A stretch of DNA of 64,000 nucleotides from an uncultured Clostridia bacterium (GTDB taxonomy: Bacteria > Bacillota > Clostridia > Oscillospirales > Oscillospiraceae), in the NCBI GenBank assembly GCA_947165085.1, contig CAMUZA010000003.1, positions 1 through 64,000 on the forward strand, given 5' to 3'. The position numbers and the translations under genes are program-made. Shown piece after piece: positions 40,158 through 48,176 of the stretch; positions within the stretch are counted from its first letter, which is position 1; each line of letters starts with the position of its first letter. The notes under the pieces are model-generated. The model worked only from the letters and a program-made list of their open reading frames with translations, had not been told where the DNA came from and searched no databases.

Positions 40158-43073
40158 ATGAAAAAATCTCCGACAAAAAAGAGAAATAACGCTGCACCAA
40201 ACAGGAAGAACAGCGCGGCGGCAAATCAGAAAAGCGACGCACAGGGCGTCACATGGGAGGAGTCTCCGCTGATGAAGCAGCGCGGCGATCTCCGTCCGCT
40301 CCTGCTTTCGTTCCTGCTGCCGTTTGCGGCGGCATGCGTCATCCTTGCCTTTACGGGTCTTTCCCCGTTCGGCGACAAAACGCTGCTTGCATGGGACGGC
40401 TGGAAGCAGTATTATCCGTTCTTCAAGGGCTTCCGCGAGAAGCTGCTCTCGGGCGGTTCTCTGCAGTACACGTGGGACGTCGGCATGGGCACGGGGTATT
40501 CGTCTCTCTTTGCCTACTATCTGGCAAGCCCGCTGAACTGGCTGTGCGTTCTGGTCCCGTCCTCCCTGCTGCCGCATTTCTTCGCCCTCCTGTCCGTTGT
40601 AAAGATCGCCTGCGCGGGACTGTTCTTCGCACTCTTCCTGCGCGTCGTCTACCGCCGGAACGACTGGTCCATCGCGCTCTTTGGACTGACGTATGCGTTC
40701 TGCGCATGGGTGTGCGGCTACTACTGGAACAATATCTGGCTGGACACGTTCGCGCTTCTGCCGCTTTTGATCGCCGGTACGGTCAGCCTGCTGCGCGACG
40801 GAAGATTCCGCCTCTATATCATCGCGCTGGCGCTTTCGCTCTGGTGCAACTACTATCTGTCCTATTTCAGTTGTATTTTCGTGCTGCTGTCGTTCATTGT
40901 CTACTGCATCGTCTGCTGGAAGGGGTTCAAGAATTTCCTGCGGCGCTTCCTGCGCATCGGCGTATGCACGCTCCTTGGCTTCGGACTGGCGGCGGTGCTG
41001 CTGATCCCGACGCTCAAGGCGATGATGAACACCTATTCCACTGTCGGAACGGAATTTGAACCGTGGGCGATGAATTTCGCGCCCGGCGTCAGCGGCACCG
41101 TTCCGGAAGGGCAGAGTCTGCTCGGCTTCCTGTTCAAAGTGACGCTGCCCGGCCTGTGGAGCGCGTCGAAGCAGATTCTGACCAATCTGATGCCGGCGCC
41201 GTCTGTGAACGACATTTATCCCGCGGGTCTGCCGAACATCTACTGCGGCTTTTCCACGGTGGTTTTAGCGATCTATTTCTGCTGCTGCGGCAAGATCCGT
41301 CTGCGCGAAAAGCTCTGCAATGTTTTCCTGCTCATCTTCCTGCTGCTCGGCTTTGTCTTCCGCAAGCTGGATTATCTCTGGCACGGCTTCCATTTCCCGA
41401 ACGGACTGCCGTACCGCTTCAGCCATCTGTTCAGCTTCGTCACGATCTGCATGGCGTACCGCGCCTTCACGCTGATGGACAGCTTCAAAAGGTGGTATCT
41501 GGCGATCATCGTACCGGTCGCCGGTCTGCTGATCTGGAACGCGTGGGGCGCGGAAAGCCTCACGACTGCCTCCGTGATTGCGGCGATCGCCGTACTTGGC
41601 GCGATGGTGACCGCCTTCCTGCTCTTCCGAAAGAGCAGAACGTGCCGCGCTGCCGCGGCGTGGATCGTGACGGTGGTGATCGCTGCCGAGATGATCTCCT
41701 GCTTTGCCATCGGCATGAACAAGGCGCCGCTCCAGCAGCTCTCCGTTTATCCGCAGGATAACGAAGCGATACAGAGCCTGCTTGATCGGGCGGAGAAGGC
41801 AAGGAAAACGGATGACGACGACGGCTTCGCGCGCACGGAAGTAACGCTTACGCAGCTCAATGACGCGCGCAACAACGGCGCGCTCTACGGGTACCGCGGC
41901 GTTTCCACGTTCGCCTCGTCCGCCAACGTCAATTTCTGCCGCTTTTCTCCTGCGCTGGGCATCTCTGCGCTGCCGTCCATGAACTGGTACGTCTACAACG
42001 AGTCCACGCCGGTTTCCAATACGCTCTGCAGCGTGAAGTATCTGCTCGACCGCGAAGGGGAGTACCGCGATCCGCGCAGCAACACCCTGATCAAGACGGA
42101 GGGCAATACCAATCTTCTGCGAAACGAGTATTATATCTCCGCCGGCTTTATGGCGGACGCCGATTTGTCTGATTTTTCCGTGGAGGCAGAATCGGACAAT
42201 CCGATCAGCGACCAGAACGGGCTGTTCAAGCTCGCGACCGGCGTGCATGAGGACGTTTACGATCCGATGCCGTGCGAGAATATGATCGCATGGACGCAGG
42301 GCAGTACGATCGAGCCTTACTTTAACACGACGGACCGCTACTTCCGCTACAGCAGCGGCGCGGAAAAATCCACCTTCAGCGTCTACTTCCGCGCGGACAG
42401 GGACGGCTTGTACTGCGCGTCAACGCGATTCCAGAACAATACGGTCTACGTCTATCTCAACGGGCAATTCGCATTTGACCGCTATGCTACGTCGCGCGGC
42501 ATGTTCAGCCTCGGCAGGCTGTCGGCGGGTGATGAGATCCAACTCGTCTATTTCGTTGAACCCGGCCGGAGCGGCTGGTTCGTGGCGGACGTCGCGCGTA
42601 TGGACGATGAGGCGTTCCAACGTGGCTATGACATGCTTGCCGACGAACCGTGGAAGCTGACCGAGGTGTCAGACACAGAGCTTTCCGGCACGGTGAGCGC
42701 GCTGCGCGACGGTCTGTTCTATACTTCGATCCCCTATGAGCCCGGCTGGACTGCGGAGGTGGACGGCAAAGCGGTGGAGCTTGCGCCGACGTTCGACCCG
42801 TCCGCCGAGACGTTGAAGCTGACGGACGCAGTGATCGCCTTCCCGCTCAGCGAGGGCGCGCATGAGATCACCCTCCGCTACCGGACGCCGGGCTTGACTG
42901 CCGGCATCCTGATCTCCGCGGCTTCACTGCTGATCTTCTGCGCGCTGATTCTCCTGCGCCGCAAAGATAACGCGATTTTCCCCGATCCGCCGAATTCCCA
43001 AAAGGCAGGCATCCGAAAAAGAATCAAAAACCGGCTATCCCGCTTCGGCAAGCATGAGGAGGTGGAGAGTTGA
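40158..43073 (+). CDS. YfhO-family giant membrane protein, copy 1
   Basis: A 971-residue protein: a Lys/Asn-rich cytosolic tail of about 45 residues, about 12-13 transmembrane helices up to residue about 520, a large extracytoplasmic domain, a final helix (AGILISAASLLIFCALILL) and a basic tail. YfhO hallmarks are DGWKQYYPFF in the first outer loop, LQYTWDVGMGTGYSS, WNNIWLDTFALLPLL and the C-terminal LFYTSIPYEPGWTAEVDGK. YfhO proteins have a GT-C-like fold and are linked to glycosylation of cell-wall polymers (lipoteichoic acid in relatives). TTGAGGAGAAACC precedes ATG 40158. Its stop overlaps the start of copy 2. Confidence 0.88.
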   Translation: MKKSPTKKRNNAAPNRKNSAAANQKSDAQGVTWEESPLMKQRGDLRPLLLSFLLPFAAACVILAFTGLSPFGDKTLLAWDGWKQYYPFFKGFREKLLSGGSLQYTWDVGMGTGYSSLFAYYLASPLNWLCVLVPSSLLPHFFALLSVVKIACAGLFFALFLRVVYRRNDWSIALFGLTYAFCAWVCGYYWNNIWLDTFALLPLLIAGTVSLLRDGRFRLYIIALALSLWCNYYLSYFSCIFVLLSFIVYCIVCWKGFKNFLRRFLRIGVCTLLGFGLAAVLLIPTLKAMMNTYSTVGTEFEPWAMNFAPGVSGTVPEGQSLLGFLFKVTLPGLWSASKQILTNLMPAPSVNDIYPAGLPNIYCGFSTVVLAIYFCCCGKIRLREKLCNVFLLIFLLLGFVFRKLDYLWHGFHFPNGLPYRFSHLFSFVTICMAYRAFTLMDSFKRWYLAIIVPVAGLLIWNAWGAESLTTASVIAAIAVLGAMVTAFLLFRKSRTCRAAAAWIVTVVIAAEMISCFAIGMNKAPLQQLSVYPQDNEAIQSLLDRAEKARKTDDDDGFARTEVTLTQLNDARNNGALYGYRGVSTFASSANVNFCRFSPALGISALPSMNWYVYNESTPVSNTLCSVKYLLDREGEYRDPRSNTLIKTEGNTNLLRNEYYISAGFMADADLSDFSVEAESDNPISDQNGLFKLATGVHEDVYDPMPCENMIAWTQGSTIEPYFNTTDRYFRYSSGAEKSTFSVYFRADRDGLYCASTRFQNNTVYVYLNGQFAFDRYATSRGMFSLGRLSAGDEIQLVYFVEPGRSGWFVADVARMDDEAFQRGYDMLADEPWKLTEVSDTELSGTVSALRDGLFYTSIPYEPGWTAEVDGKAVELAPTFDPSAETLKLTDAVIAFPLSEGAHEITLRYRTPGLTAGILISAASLLIFCALILLRRKDNAIFPDPPNSQKAGIRKRIKNRLSRFGKHEEVES

Positions 43074-46003
43074 AAGATTCCACGTCAAGAAAGAACAAAA
43101 CTGCCCCAAAGAAAAATGACGCGAAGCAAAACAAGAAACATGACGCGCAGACCAAAAAGGAGGACGCCTCTCCGCTGAAAAAGAAAAAGCGCGCGGAACG
43201 TCTGCCTTTGCTGCTGGCGTTCGCAATGCCGTTTGTGATCGTCTGCGTCGTCTTCTGCGTCCGCGGGGTGTATCCGTTCGGCGATAACATGATCCTGGCG
43301 CATGACGGATGGCACCAGTATTATCCGTTTTTCTCCGCGTTCCGCGAAAAGCTGCTTTCCGGCGGCTCTCTGCAGTATACCTGGAACGTCGGCATGGGAA
43401 CGGGCTACACCTCGCTCTTTGCCTACTATCTGGCAAGTCCCTTAAACTGGCTGTGCGTTCTGGTGCCTGCCTCCCTCCTGAAGGAGTTCTTCGCCCTGCT
43501 GACTGCGATCAAGATCGGCGCCGCGGGACTCTTCATGGCGCTGTTCCTCCGCATCGTCTACCGCAGGAAAGACTATTCCATCGCGTTCTTCGGACTGATG
43601 TATGCCTTCTGCGCCTGGGTCTGCGGCTACTACTGGAACAATATCTGGCTGGATACCTTTGCGCTCCTGCCGCTTCTGGTCGCGGGGACGGTGTGCCTGC
43701 TGCGCGACGGGAAGTTCCGGCTCTATATCGCAGCGCTGGCGCTCTCGCTCTGGTGCAACTACTATATCGCGTACTTCTGCTGCATCTTTGTTTTGCTGAC
43801 CTTTATCGTCTACTGCATCGTCTGCTGGAAGGGCTGGAAGAATTTCCTGCGGCGATTCCTGCGCATCGGCGTGTGTACGCTCATCGGCGTCGCGCTTGCC
43901 GCCACGCTGCTGATCCCGACGCTCAAGGCGATGGAGATCACCAATTCCGCCAAAAGCAAGGACGTTCAGGTTTTCGGACTGAATATCGCAAAAGGCGTCA
44001 ACGGCGCCGTTCCGGAGGGGAAGAGTACGCTGAGCTTCCTGCTGGAAGAGACGATCCCCGGAATCTGGGATGCGTCGAAGCAGATCCTCACCAATCTGAT
44101 GCCGATCCCCGACGTGACCAAGATGGAGGGGCTGCCAAACGTCTACTGCGGCTTCTCAACGCTGATCCTGGCGATCTGCTTCTGCTGCTTCCGCAAGATC
44201 AAACTGCGCGAAAGGATCTGCTGCGTCGCGCTGCTTCTGTTCCTGTTCCTGAGCTTCATTTCCCGCTATCTCGACTATATCTGGCACGGCTTCCATTTCC
44301 CGAATATGCTGCCGTACCGCTTCAGCTTCCTGTTCAGCTTCCTTACGATCTGCATGGCCTACCGCGCCTTCATGCTGATGGACAGCTTCAAAAAGTGGTA
44401 TCTGGCGATCATCGTTCCGATCGCCGGACTGCTGATCTGGAACGCCTGGGGCGCGGAGAATATTGCGACCAAATCCCTGGTCGCGGGGATTGTCGTGCTT
44501 GCGGCTATGATCGCCTTCTTCCTGATCTACGGCAGGAAACCGTGGCGTCGCACCGTGGCGCTGATCCTTCTGGCGACGACCGTTTCCACGGAAATGATCT
44601 TCTGCTTCTGCTTCGGCGTGAACAAGGTCTCGTTTACCTCGCGCAGCACCTATCCGACGGACGGCGAAGCGGTCCAGATCCTGCTCGAAAAGTCCAGAGA
44701 ACTGGAAAAGGGAAAGACGACCTTCTGGCGCACGGAGACGACCAATACCAACACGCTCAACGACGGCGCACTCAACAATTACAACGGCGTGACGATCTTC
44801 ACTTCGTCCGCGAACGTCAATTTCAACCGCTTTTCCCGCTCCCTCGGCACCTCTTCCTGGCCGGGCAGCAACCGTTTCCTCTATTATGAGTCTTCGCCGT
44901 TCGTCAATACGATGTGCGGCATCAAGTATCTGCTCGACCGCGACGGTCAGTACCGCGACACGCGCTACAACGAGCTGATCGCAACGGAGGGCGGCACGAA
45001 CCTTCTGCGCAACAAGTATTTCATCTCCCTCGGCTTTATGACCGACGCGAATCTGCAGAATTTCGTCGCAGATGAGCAGAAATACAACCCGATCTGGGAG
45101 CAGAACGAGATGTTCGCCATGGCGACCGGCATACAGGAGCCGCTCTACGTTCCGGTGCAGTATTCGGAGCTGCGCCACTCGGACGAGAACGTTACGCTGG
45201 AGGGAGGCGGCACGACCGGCACGCAGTACTCTTTCAACTGCACCGCCGCTGCGGGACGCTCCAGCCTCAGCGTGATCTATAAGGCGGATACAGACGGTCT
45301 TTACTGCGCGACGACGCATTTCAGAAATGTCTCGGCGGTGTCTGTGTATCACAACGGCGAGTACCTCTTTGACCGCAATATCAAGGCGCGCAGCATGTTC
45401 AGCCTCGGCTGGTTTGCAAAGGACGATGAGATCATGCTGGTCTATTTCGTGGACGCAGGCGAATCCGGCACGTTCTCCCTGGACGTCGAAAAGATGGACG
45501 ATAATGCGTTCTGCCGCGGCTATGACGAACTGAAGCGGGACGCATGGAAGCTGACCGAGGTGTCCGATACGAAGCTATCCGGCTTCATTTCAGCGCGTCG
45601 CGACGGACTGTTCTATACCTCGATCCCGTATGAGCCGGGCTGGACCGCAACGGTGGACGGTGAAGCGGTGGAGCTCGCGCCGACCTTCGATCCCTCCAAC
45701 CCGTCTGTCAAGCTGACGGACGCGGTGATCTGCTTCCCGCTCAGCAAGGGAACGCATACGATCACCCTGCGCTATACTGCGCCGGGTCTGCTGCCCGGCT
45801 GCCTGATTACCGCAGCGGCGGTGATTGCCTTCGCAGTGCTAATCTTCCTGCGCCGGAAGGATTACATGATCTTCCCGGACCGGAAACCGGAGGAGTCTGC
45901 ACCTGCGGAGGAAGCGCTGCAGATGAATGAGCAGCCCGGCGCCGGACAGCTCAGCGAAGAAGAATACCAGAAACGGCGCTTTGACGTCATTCAGGACCTA
46001 TGA
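43070..46003 (+). CDS. YfhO-family giant membrane protein, copy 2
   Basis: A 977-residue paralog with the same layout as copy 1 and long stretches of near identity (CAWVCGYYWNNIWLDTFALL; IPYEPGWTA-VDG). Start is TTG 43070, whose last two bases overlap the copy 1 stop; GAGGAGGTGGAG lies just upstream, so the two are translationally coupled. The outer domain has diverged more than the membrane part, and the C-terminal tail is acidic (EESAPAEEALQ) where copy 1 is basic. The pair may form a heteromeric glycosyltransferase or handle two acceptors (inference). Confidence 0.88.
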   Translation: MKDSTSRKNKTAPKKNDAKQNKKHDAQTKKEDASPLKKKKRAERLPLLLAFAMPFVIVCVVFCVRGVYPFGDNMILAHDGWHQYYPFFSAFREKLLSGGSLQYTWNVGMGTGYTSLFAYYLASPLNWLCVLVPASLLKEFFALLTAIKIGAAGLFMALFLRIVYRRKDYSIAFFGLMYAFCAWVCGYYWNNIWLDTFALLPLLVAGTVCLLRDGKFRLYIAALALSLWCNYYIAYFCCIFVLLTFIVYCIVCWKGWKNFLRRFLRIGVCTLIGVALAATLLIPTLKAMEITNSAKSKDVQVFGLNIAKGVNGAVPEGKSTLSFLLEETIPGIWDASKQILTNLMPIPDVTKMEGLPNVYCGFSTLILAICFCCFRKIKLRERICCVALLLFLFLSFISRYLDYIWHGFHFPNMLPYRFSFLFSFLTICMAYRAFMLMDSFKKWYLAIIVPIAGLLIWNAWGAENIATKSLVAGIVVLAAMIAFFLIYGRKPWRRTVALILLATTVSTEMIFCFCFGVNKVSFTSRSTYPTDGEAVQILLEKSRELEKGKTTFWRTETTNTNTLNDGALNNYNGVTIFTSSANVNFNRFSRSLGTSSWPGSNRFLYYESSPFVNTMCGIKYLLDRDGQYRDTRYNELIATEGGTNLLRNKYFISLGFMTDANLQNFVADEQKYNPIWEQNEMFAMATGIQEPLYVPVQYSELRHSDENVTLEGGGTTGTQYSFNCTAAAGRSSLSVIYKADTDGLYCATTHFRNVSAVSVYHNGEYLFDRNIKARSMFSLGWFAKDDEIMLVYFVDAGESGTFSLDVEKMDDNAFCRGYDELKRDAWKLTEVSDTKLSGFISARRDGLFYTSIPYEPGWTATVDGEAVELAPTFDPSNPSVKLTDAVICFPLSKGTHTITLRYTAPGLLPGCLITAAAVIAFAVLIFLRRKDYMIFPDRKPEESAPAEEALQMNEQPGAGQLSEEEYQKRRFDVIQDL

Positions 46004-46011
46004 TACAGAAA

Positions 46012-46039
46012 AAGAGCAACGGGGAAACCCGTTGCTCTT
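46012..46039. terminator. bidirectional terminator between convergent genes
   Basis: AAGAGCAACGGG (46012-46023), loop GAAA, CCCGTTGCTCTT (46028-46039). Confidence 0.88.
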
Positions 46040-46051
46040 GCTGTCTCTGTA

Positions 46052-46915
46052 TTAAACGTGGATCGGCGCCTTGCTCGTGACGGAGTATTCCGTCACGTTG
46101 CGCACCGTTTCGCCGTCGATCTGCAGGGCGGTCGGACGGTCGAACTTGACCGTGATTTCGTGACCGGTCAGCGTTTTGGTCATCTCGGTGTGCTTGACGT
46201 GCTCGCCCTTGAAAATGGACGGGAAGACGATCAGCGTCTTGAGCTTGCCGGAACCGTACATCACGGATACCGTGACCGTGCGCTCGGCGTTCAGGCGGTC
46301 CTGCCTGGGAGCGATCATCATGCCGCCGCCGTAGAAGCGGCCGTTCATCGTCGGCGCGAGCCAGACCTTCCGGAACTTGTACTCTTTTCCGTCTACGGTA
46401 ACAATCGCGTTGGCGGGTTTGAAGTGGAACAGAAGCCCCTTGATCGCGATCGAAGTATAATTGACGGGCTTGTCCGACTTCGCGCGCTGCTTGTCACCTG
46501 CCTCGCAGCAGTAGCCGTCGATGCCGTAGCCGATGCCGTTAAGGAAACGGCAGGTCCTGCCTTTGACCGTGACGGTCGGCAGATCGCGGAGGTATTTCTT
46601 GATGGAGAAGGGCGGCTCGCCGACCTTTTTGCCCAGATCGTTCAGAAAATCGTTGCCCGTGCCGACGGCGTAATAGAGAATGTCGTTTGGAACGTCCATT
46701 CCATCCGTCTCGTTCACGAAGCGGTTGATCGTTCCGTCGCCGCCGGTCAGGATCACGCCGTCGTCGGGGGCGATCGAACGCAGGAACGCTGCGTAGCCGT
46801 CGAGCTTTGTCACGTCATGGAACTTGAGCTCGGCGTTTTCCATTTTCAGCTTCTTCGCCGCTTCCGCGCCTGCGCCGTTGCCGGCAAGCGGATTGAACAG
46901 AACGTGATAGGTCAT
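46052..46915 (-). CDS. diacylglycerol-kinase-family lipid kinase
   Basis: A 287-residue DAGK-catalytic-domain protein (DgkB/YegS type) that phosphorylates a lipid such as diacylglycerol in the cytosol or at the inner membrane face. Visible motifs: LFNPLAGNGAGAEAA at the N-terminus, the nucleotide-binding VILTGGDGTINRFVNE, YAVGTGNDFLNDLG, FLNGIGYGIDGYCCE and the C-terminal TALQIDGE. AAGGAAGGTAC precedes the start at 46915. It is convergent with the YfhO pair; DAG kinases recycle the diacylglycerol that lipoteichoic acid synthesis releases, so a functional link is possible. Confidence 0.9.
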   Translation of the reverse strand: MTYHVLFNPLAGNGAGAEAAKKLKMENAELKFHDVTKLDGYAAFLRSIAPDDGVILTGGDGTINRFVNETDGMDVPNDILYYAVGTGNDFLNDLGKKVGEPPFSIKKYLRDLPTVTVKGRTCRFLNGIGYGIDGYCCEAGDKQRAKSDKPVNYTSIAIKGLLFHFKPANAIVTVDGKEYKFRKVWLAPTMNGRFYGGGMMIAPRQDRLNAERTVTVSVMYGSGKLKTLIVFPSIFKGEHVKHTEMTKTLTGHEITVKFDRPTALQIDGETVRNVTEYSVTSKAPIHV

Positions 46916-46986
46916 TTTATGTACCTTCCTTATTTGTTTTTTTCTATTATATACCCTGTCGCATTATGTCGCAACAGTTTTTTTCG

Positions 46987-47015
46987 TTGACAGGGGACGA
47001 ACATACCGCTATACT
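46987..47015 (+). promoter_or_regulatory. sigma-A promoter of the 5-formyl-THF cyclo-ligase gene
   Basis: TTGACA (46987-46992), 17-base spacer, TATACT (47010-47015). It drives a leader of about 165 bases that contains the repeat 47029-47145. Confidence 0.75.
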
Positions 47016-47028
47016 GTCGTTAATAGAT

Positions 47029-47145
47029 GCCTCCCTCCTGAGGGAGGCGGCGCGGCGTCAGCCGTGTCGGAGGGAGCAAGCACGCAGCTTTATGAAACTC
47101 CCTCAGTCAGCGTCGCTGACAGCTCCCTCGGAGAGAGCCAAGCGC
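47029..47145. repeat. palindrome-rich dispersed repeat in an mRNA leader
   Basis: GCCTCCCTC-CT-GAGGGAGGC (47029-47048), GTCAGC-GTC-GCTGAC (47106-47120) and alternating CTCCCTC/GAGGGAG segments. Repeats of this wording are common in gut Clostridia genomes (recollection). It occupies most of the gap between the promoter and the next gene. Confidence 0.6.
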
Positions 47146-47183
47146 CTCCTGCGGAACGAGTACAGAACAGAAGAGGAATGAAC

Positions 47184-47717
47184 ATGGACAAGGAGACCCT
47201 TCGTCGGGAAATGAGAAGCATACGGCAGACGATGCGCGAGGAGGAAATCGCCGCAGCGTCGGACAGGCTGGCAGGGCGGCTCTTTGCCCATCCGCTCTAC
47301 CGCGCGGCGAAAACGCTCTACGTTTACCTGAGCGCAAATCAGGAGGTGCGGACGGATGAAATCATCCGGCAGGCGAGGAAGGACGGCAAGCTTGTCGCCG
47401 CGCCGAAGGTCTGCGGCAGCGAGCTGCGCTTTTTCTGGCTCAACGAAAGCACAACGCTTCAAACGGGCAGCTTCGGCATTCTGGAACCGGTGAACGGACA
47501 GGAGGCGGACGATCCGACCGCGCTTGTCCTGCTGCCCGGTCTGGCGTTCGACCGCTCGGGTCGTCGCCTCGGCTACGGCGGCGGCTACTATGACCGCTTT
47601 CTCGCTCGGGAAACAGAGCATCCGACCCTCGCGCTGTGCTATGGTTTCCAGCTTGTTGACGAACTTCCCGCCGAGCCGCACGACGTTACCGCCGGCGCGG
47701 TACTGGTCGCCGAATAA
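47184..47717 (+). CDS. 5-formyltetrahydrofolate cyclo-ligase
   Basis: Converts 5-formyl-THF to 5,10-methenyl-THF with ATP, returning a storage or inhibitory folate to one-carbon metabolism. The 177-residue protein has KETLRREMRSIRQTM, VYLSANQEVRTDEII, the ATP/folate site LVLLPGLAFDRSGRRLGYGG and GYYDRFL. Length fits the family. I choose ATG 47184 because AGAGGA (47172-47177) has 6-base spacing to it; ATG 47178 would have none, and the longer frame from 47064 passes through the repeat. Confidence 0.92.
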   Translation: MDKETLRREMRSIRQTMREEEIAAASDRLAGRLFAHPLYRAAKTLYVYLSANQEVRTDEIIRQARKDGKLVAAPKVCGSELRFFWLNESTTLQTGSFGILEPVNGQEADDPTALVLLPGLAFDRSGRRLGYGGGYYDRFLARETEHPTLALCYGFQLVDELPAEPHDVTAGAVLVAE

Positions 47718-47723
47718 AAAGAC

Positions 47724-47778
47724 TTGACAAAATTGGTTTATTGGAGTAAACTACAAATGCGGTTTATTCTGATAAACC
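47724..47778 (+). promoter_or_regulatory. BlaI-type promoter with two dyad operators
   Basis: TTGACA (47724-47729), 17-base spacer, TAAACT (47747-47752). Dyad 1, GTTTA-ttggag-TAAAC (47736-47751), overlaps the spacer and -10; dyad 2, GGTTTAT-tctg-ATAAACC (47761-47778), lies just downstream. The arrangement predicts autorepression by the BlaI-like protein. Confidence 0.8.
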
Positions 47779-47804
47779 AATTTTGCGTTACGGAGGACTG
47801 CTTT

Positions 47805-48176
47805 ATGGGTGATTTCGAGCTTGGCGCGGTGCAGGAGCGGTTTGCCGACCTCGTGTGGGCGCATGAACCCGTCGGATCGGGCGAATTGGTCAAAATATGC
47901 GAACGAGAACTGAACTGGAAGAAGCCGACCACCTACACGGTGCTGCGGAAGCTCTGTGAAAAGGGTCTTCTGCAGAACGAGAAGGGGATCGTGACCTCGC
48001 GGATTTCGCGCGATGAATTCTATTCGGCAAAGAGCGAGCAGGTCGTTTCGGAGTCGTTCGAGGGATCTCTGCCTGCCTTTGTCGCGGCGTTTATTTCGCG
48101 CAAGCATTTGTCCTCGCAGGAGGCGGACGAAATCCAACGCATGATCGATGCCTTCCGAAAGGAGGGAACGCCGTGA
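47805..48176 (+). CDS. BlaI/MecI/CopY-family repressor
   Basis: A 123-residue winged-helix repressor: residues 1-75 carry LGAVQERFADLVWAHEPVGS and the recognition region WKKPTTYTVLRKLCEKGLLQ, with the wing VTSRISRDEFY; the C-terminal helices (SFEGSLPAFVAAFISRKHLS) would dimerise. In this family the paired BlaR1 protease triggers cleavage or release of the repressor. GGAGG at 47792-47796 supports ATG 47805; an in-frame TTG at 47724 lies in the -35 box and is rejected. The stop overlaps the sensor start (GTGA at 48173). Confidence 0.92.
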   Translation: MGDFELGAVQERFADLVWAHEPVGSGELVKICERELNWKKPTTYTVLRKLCEKGLLQNEKGIVTSRISRDEFYSAKSEQVVSESFEGSLPAFVAAFISRKHLSSQEADEIQRMIDAFRKEGTP

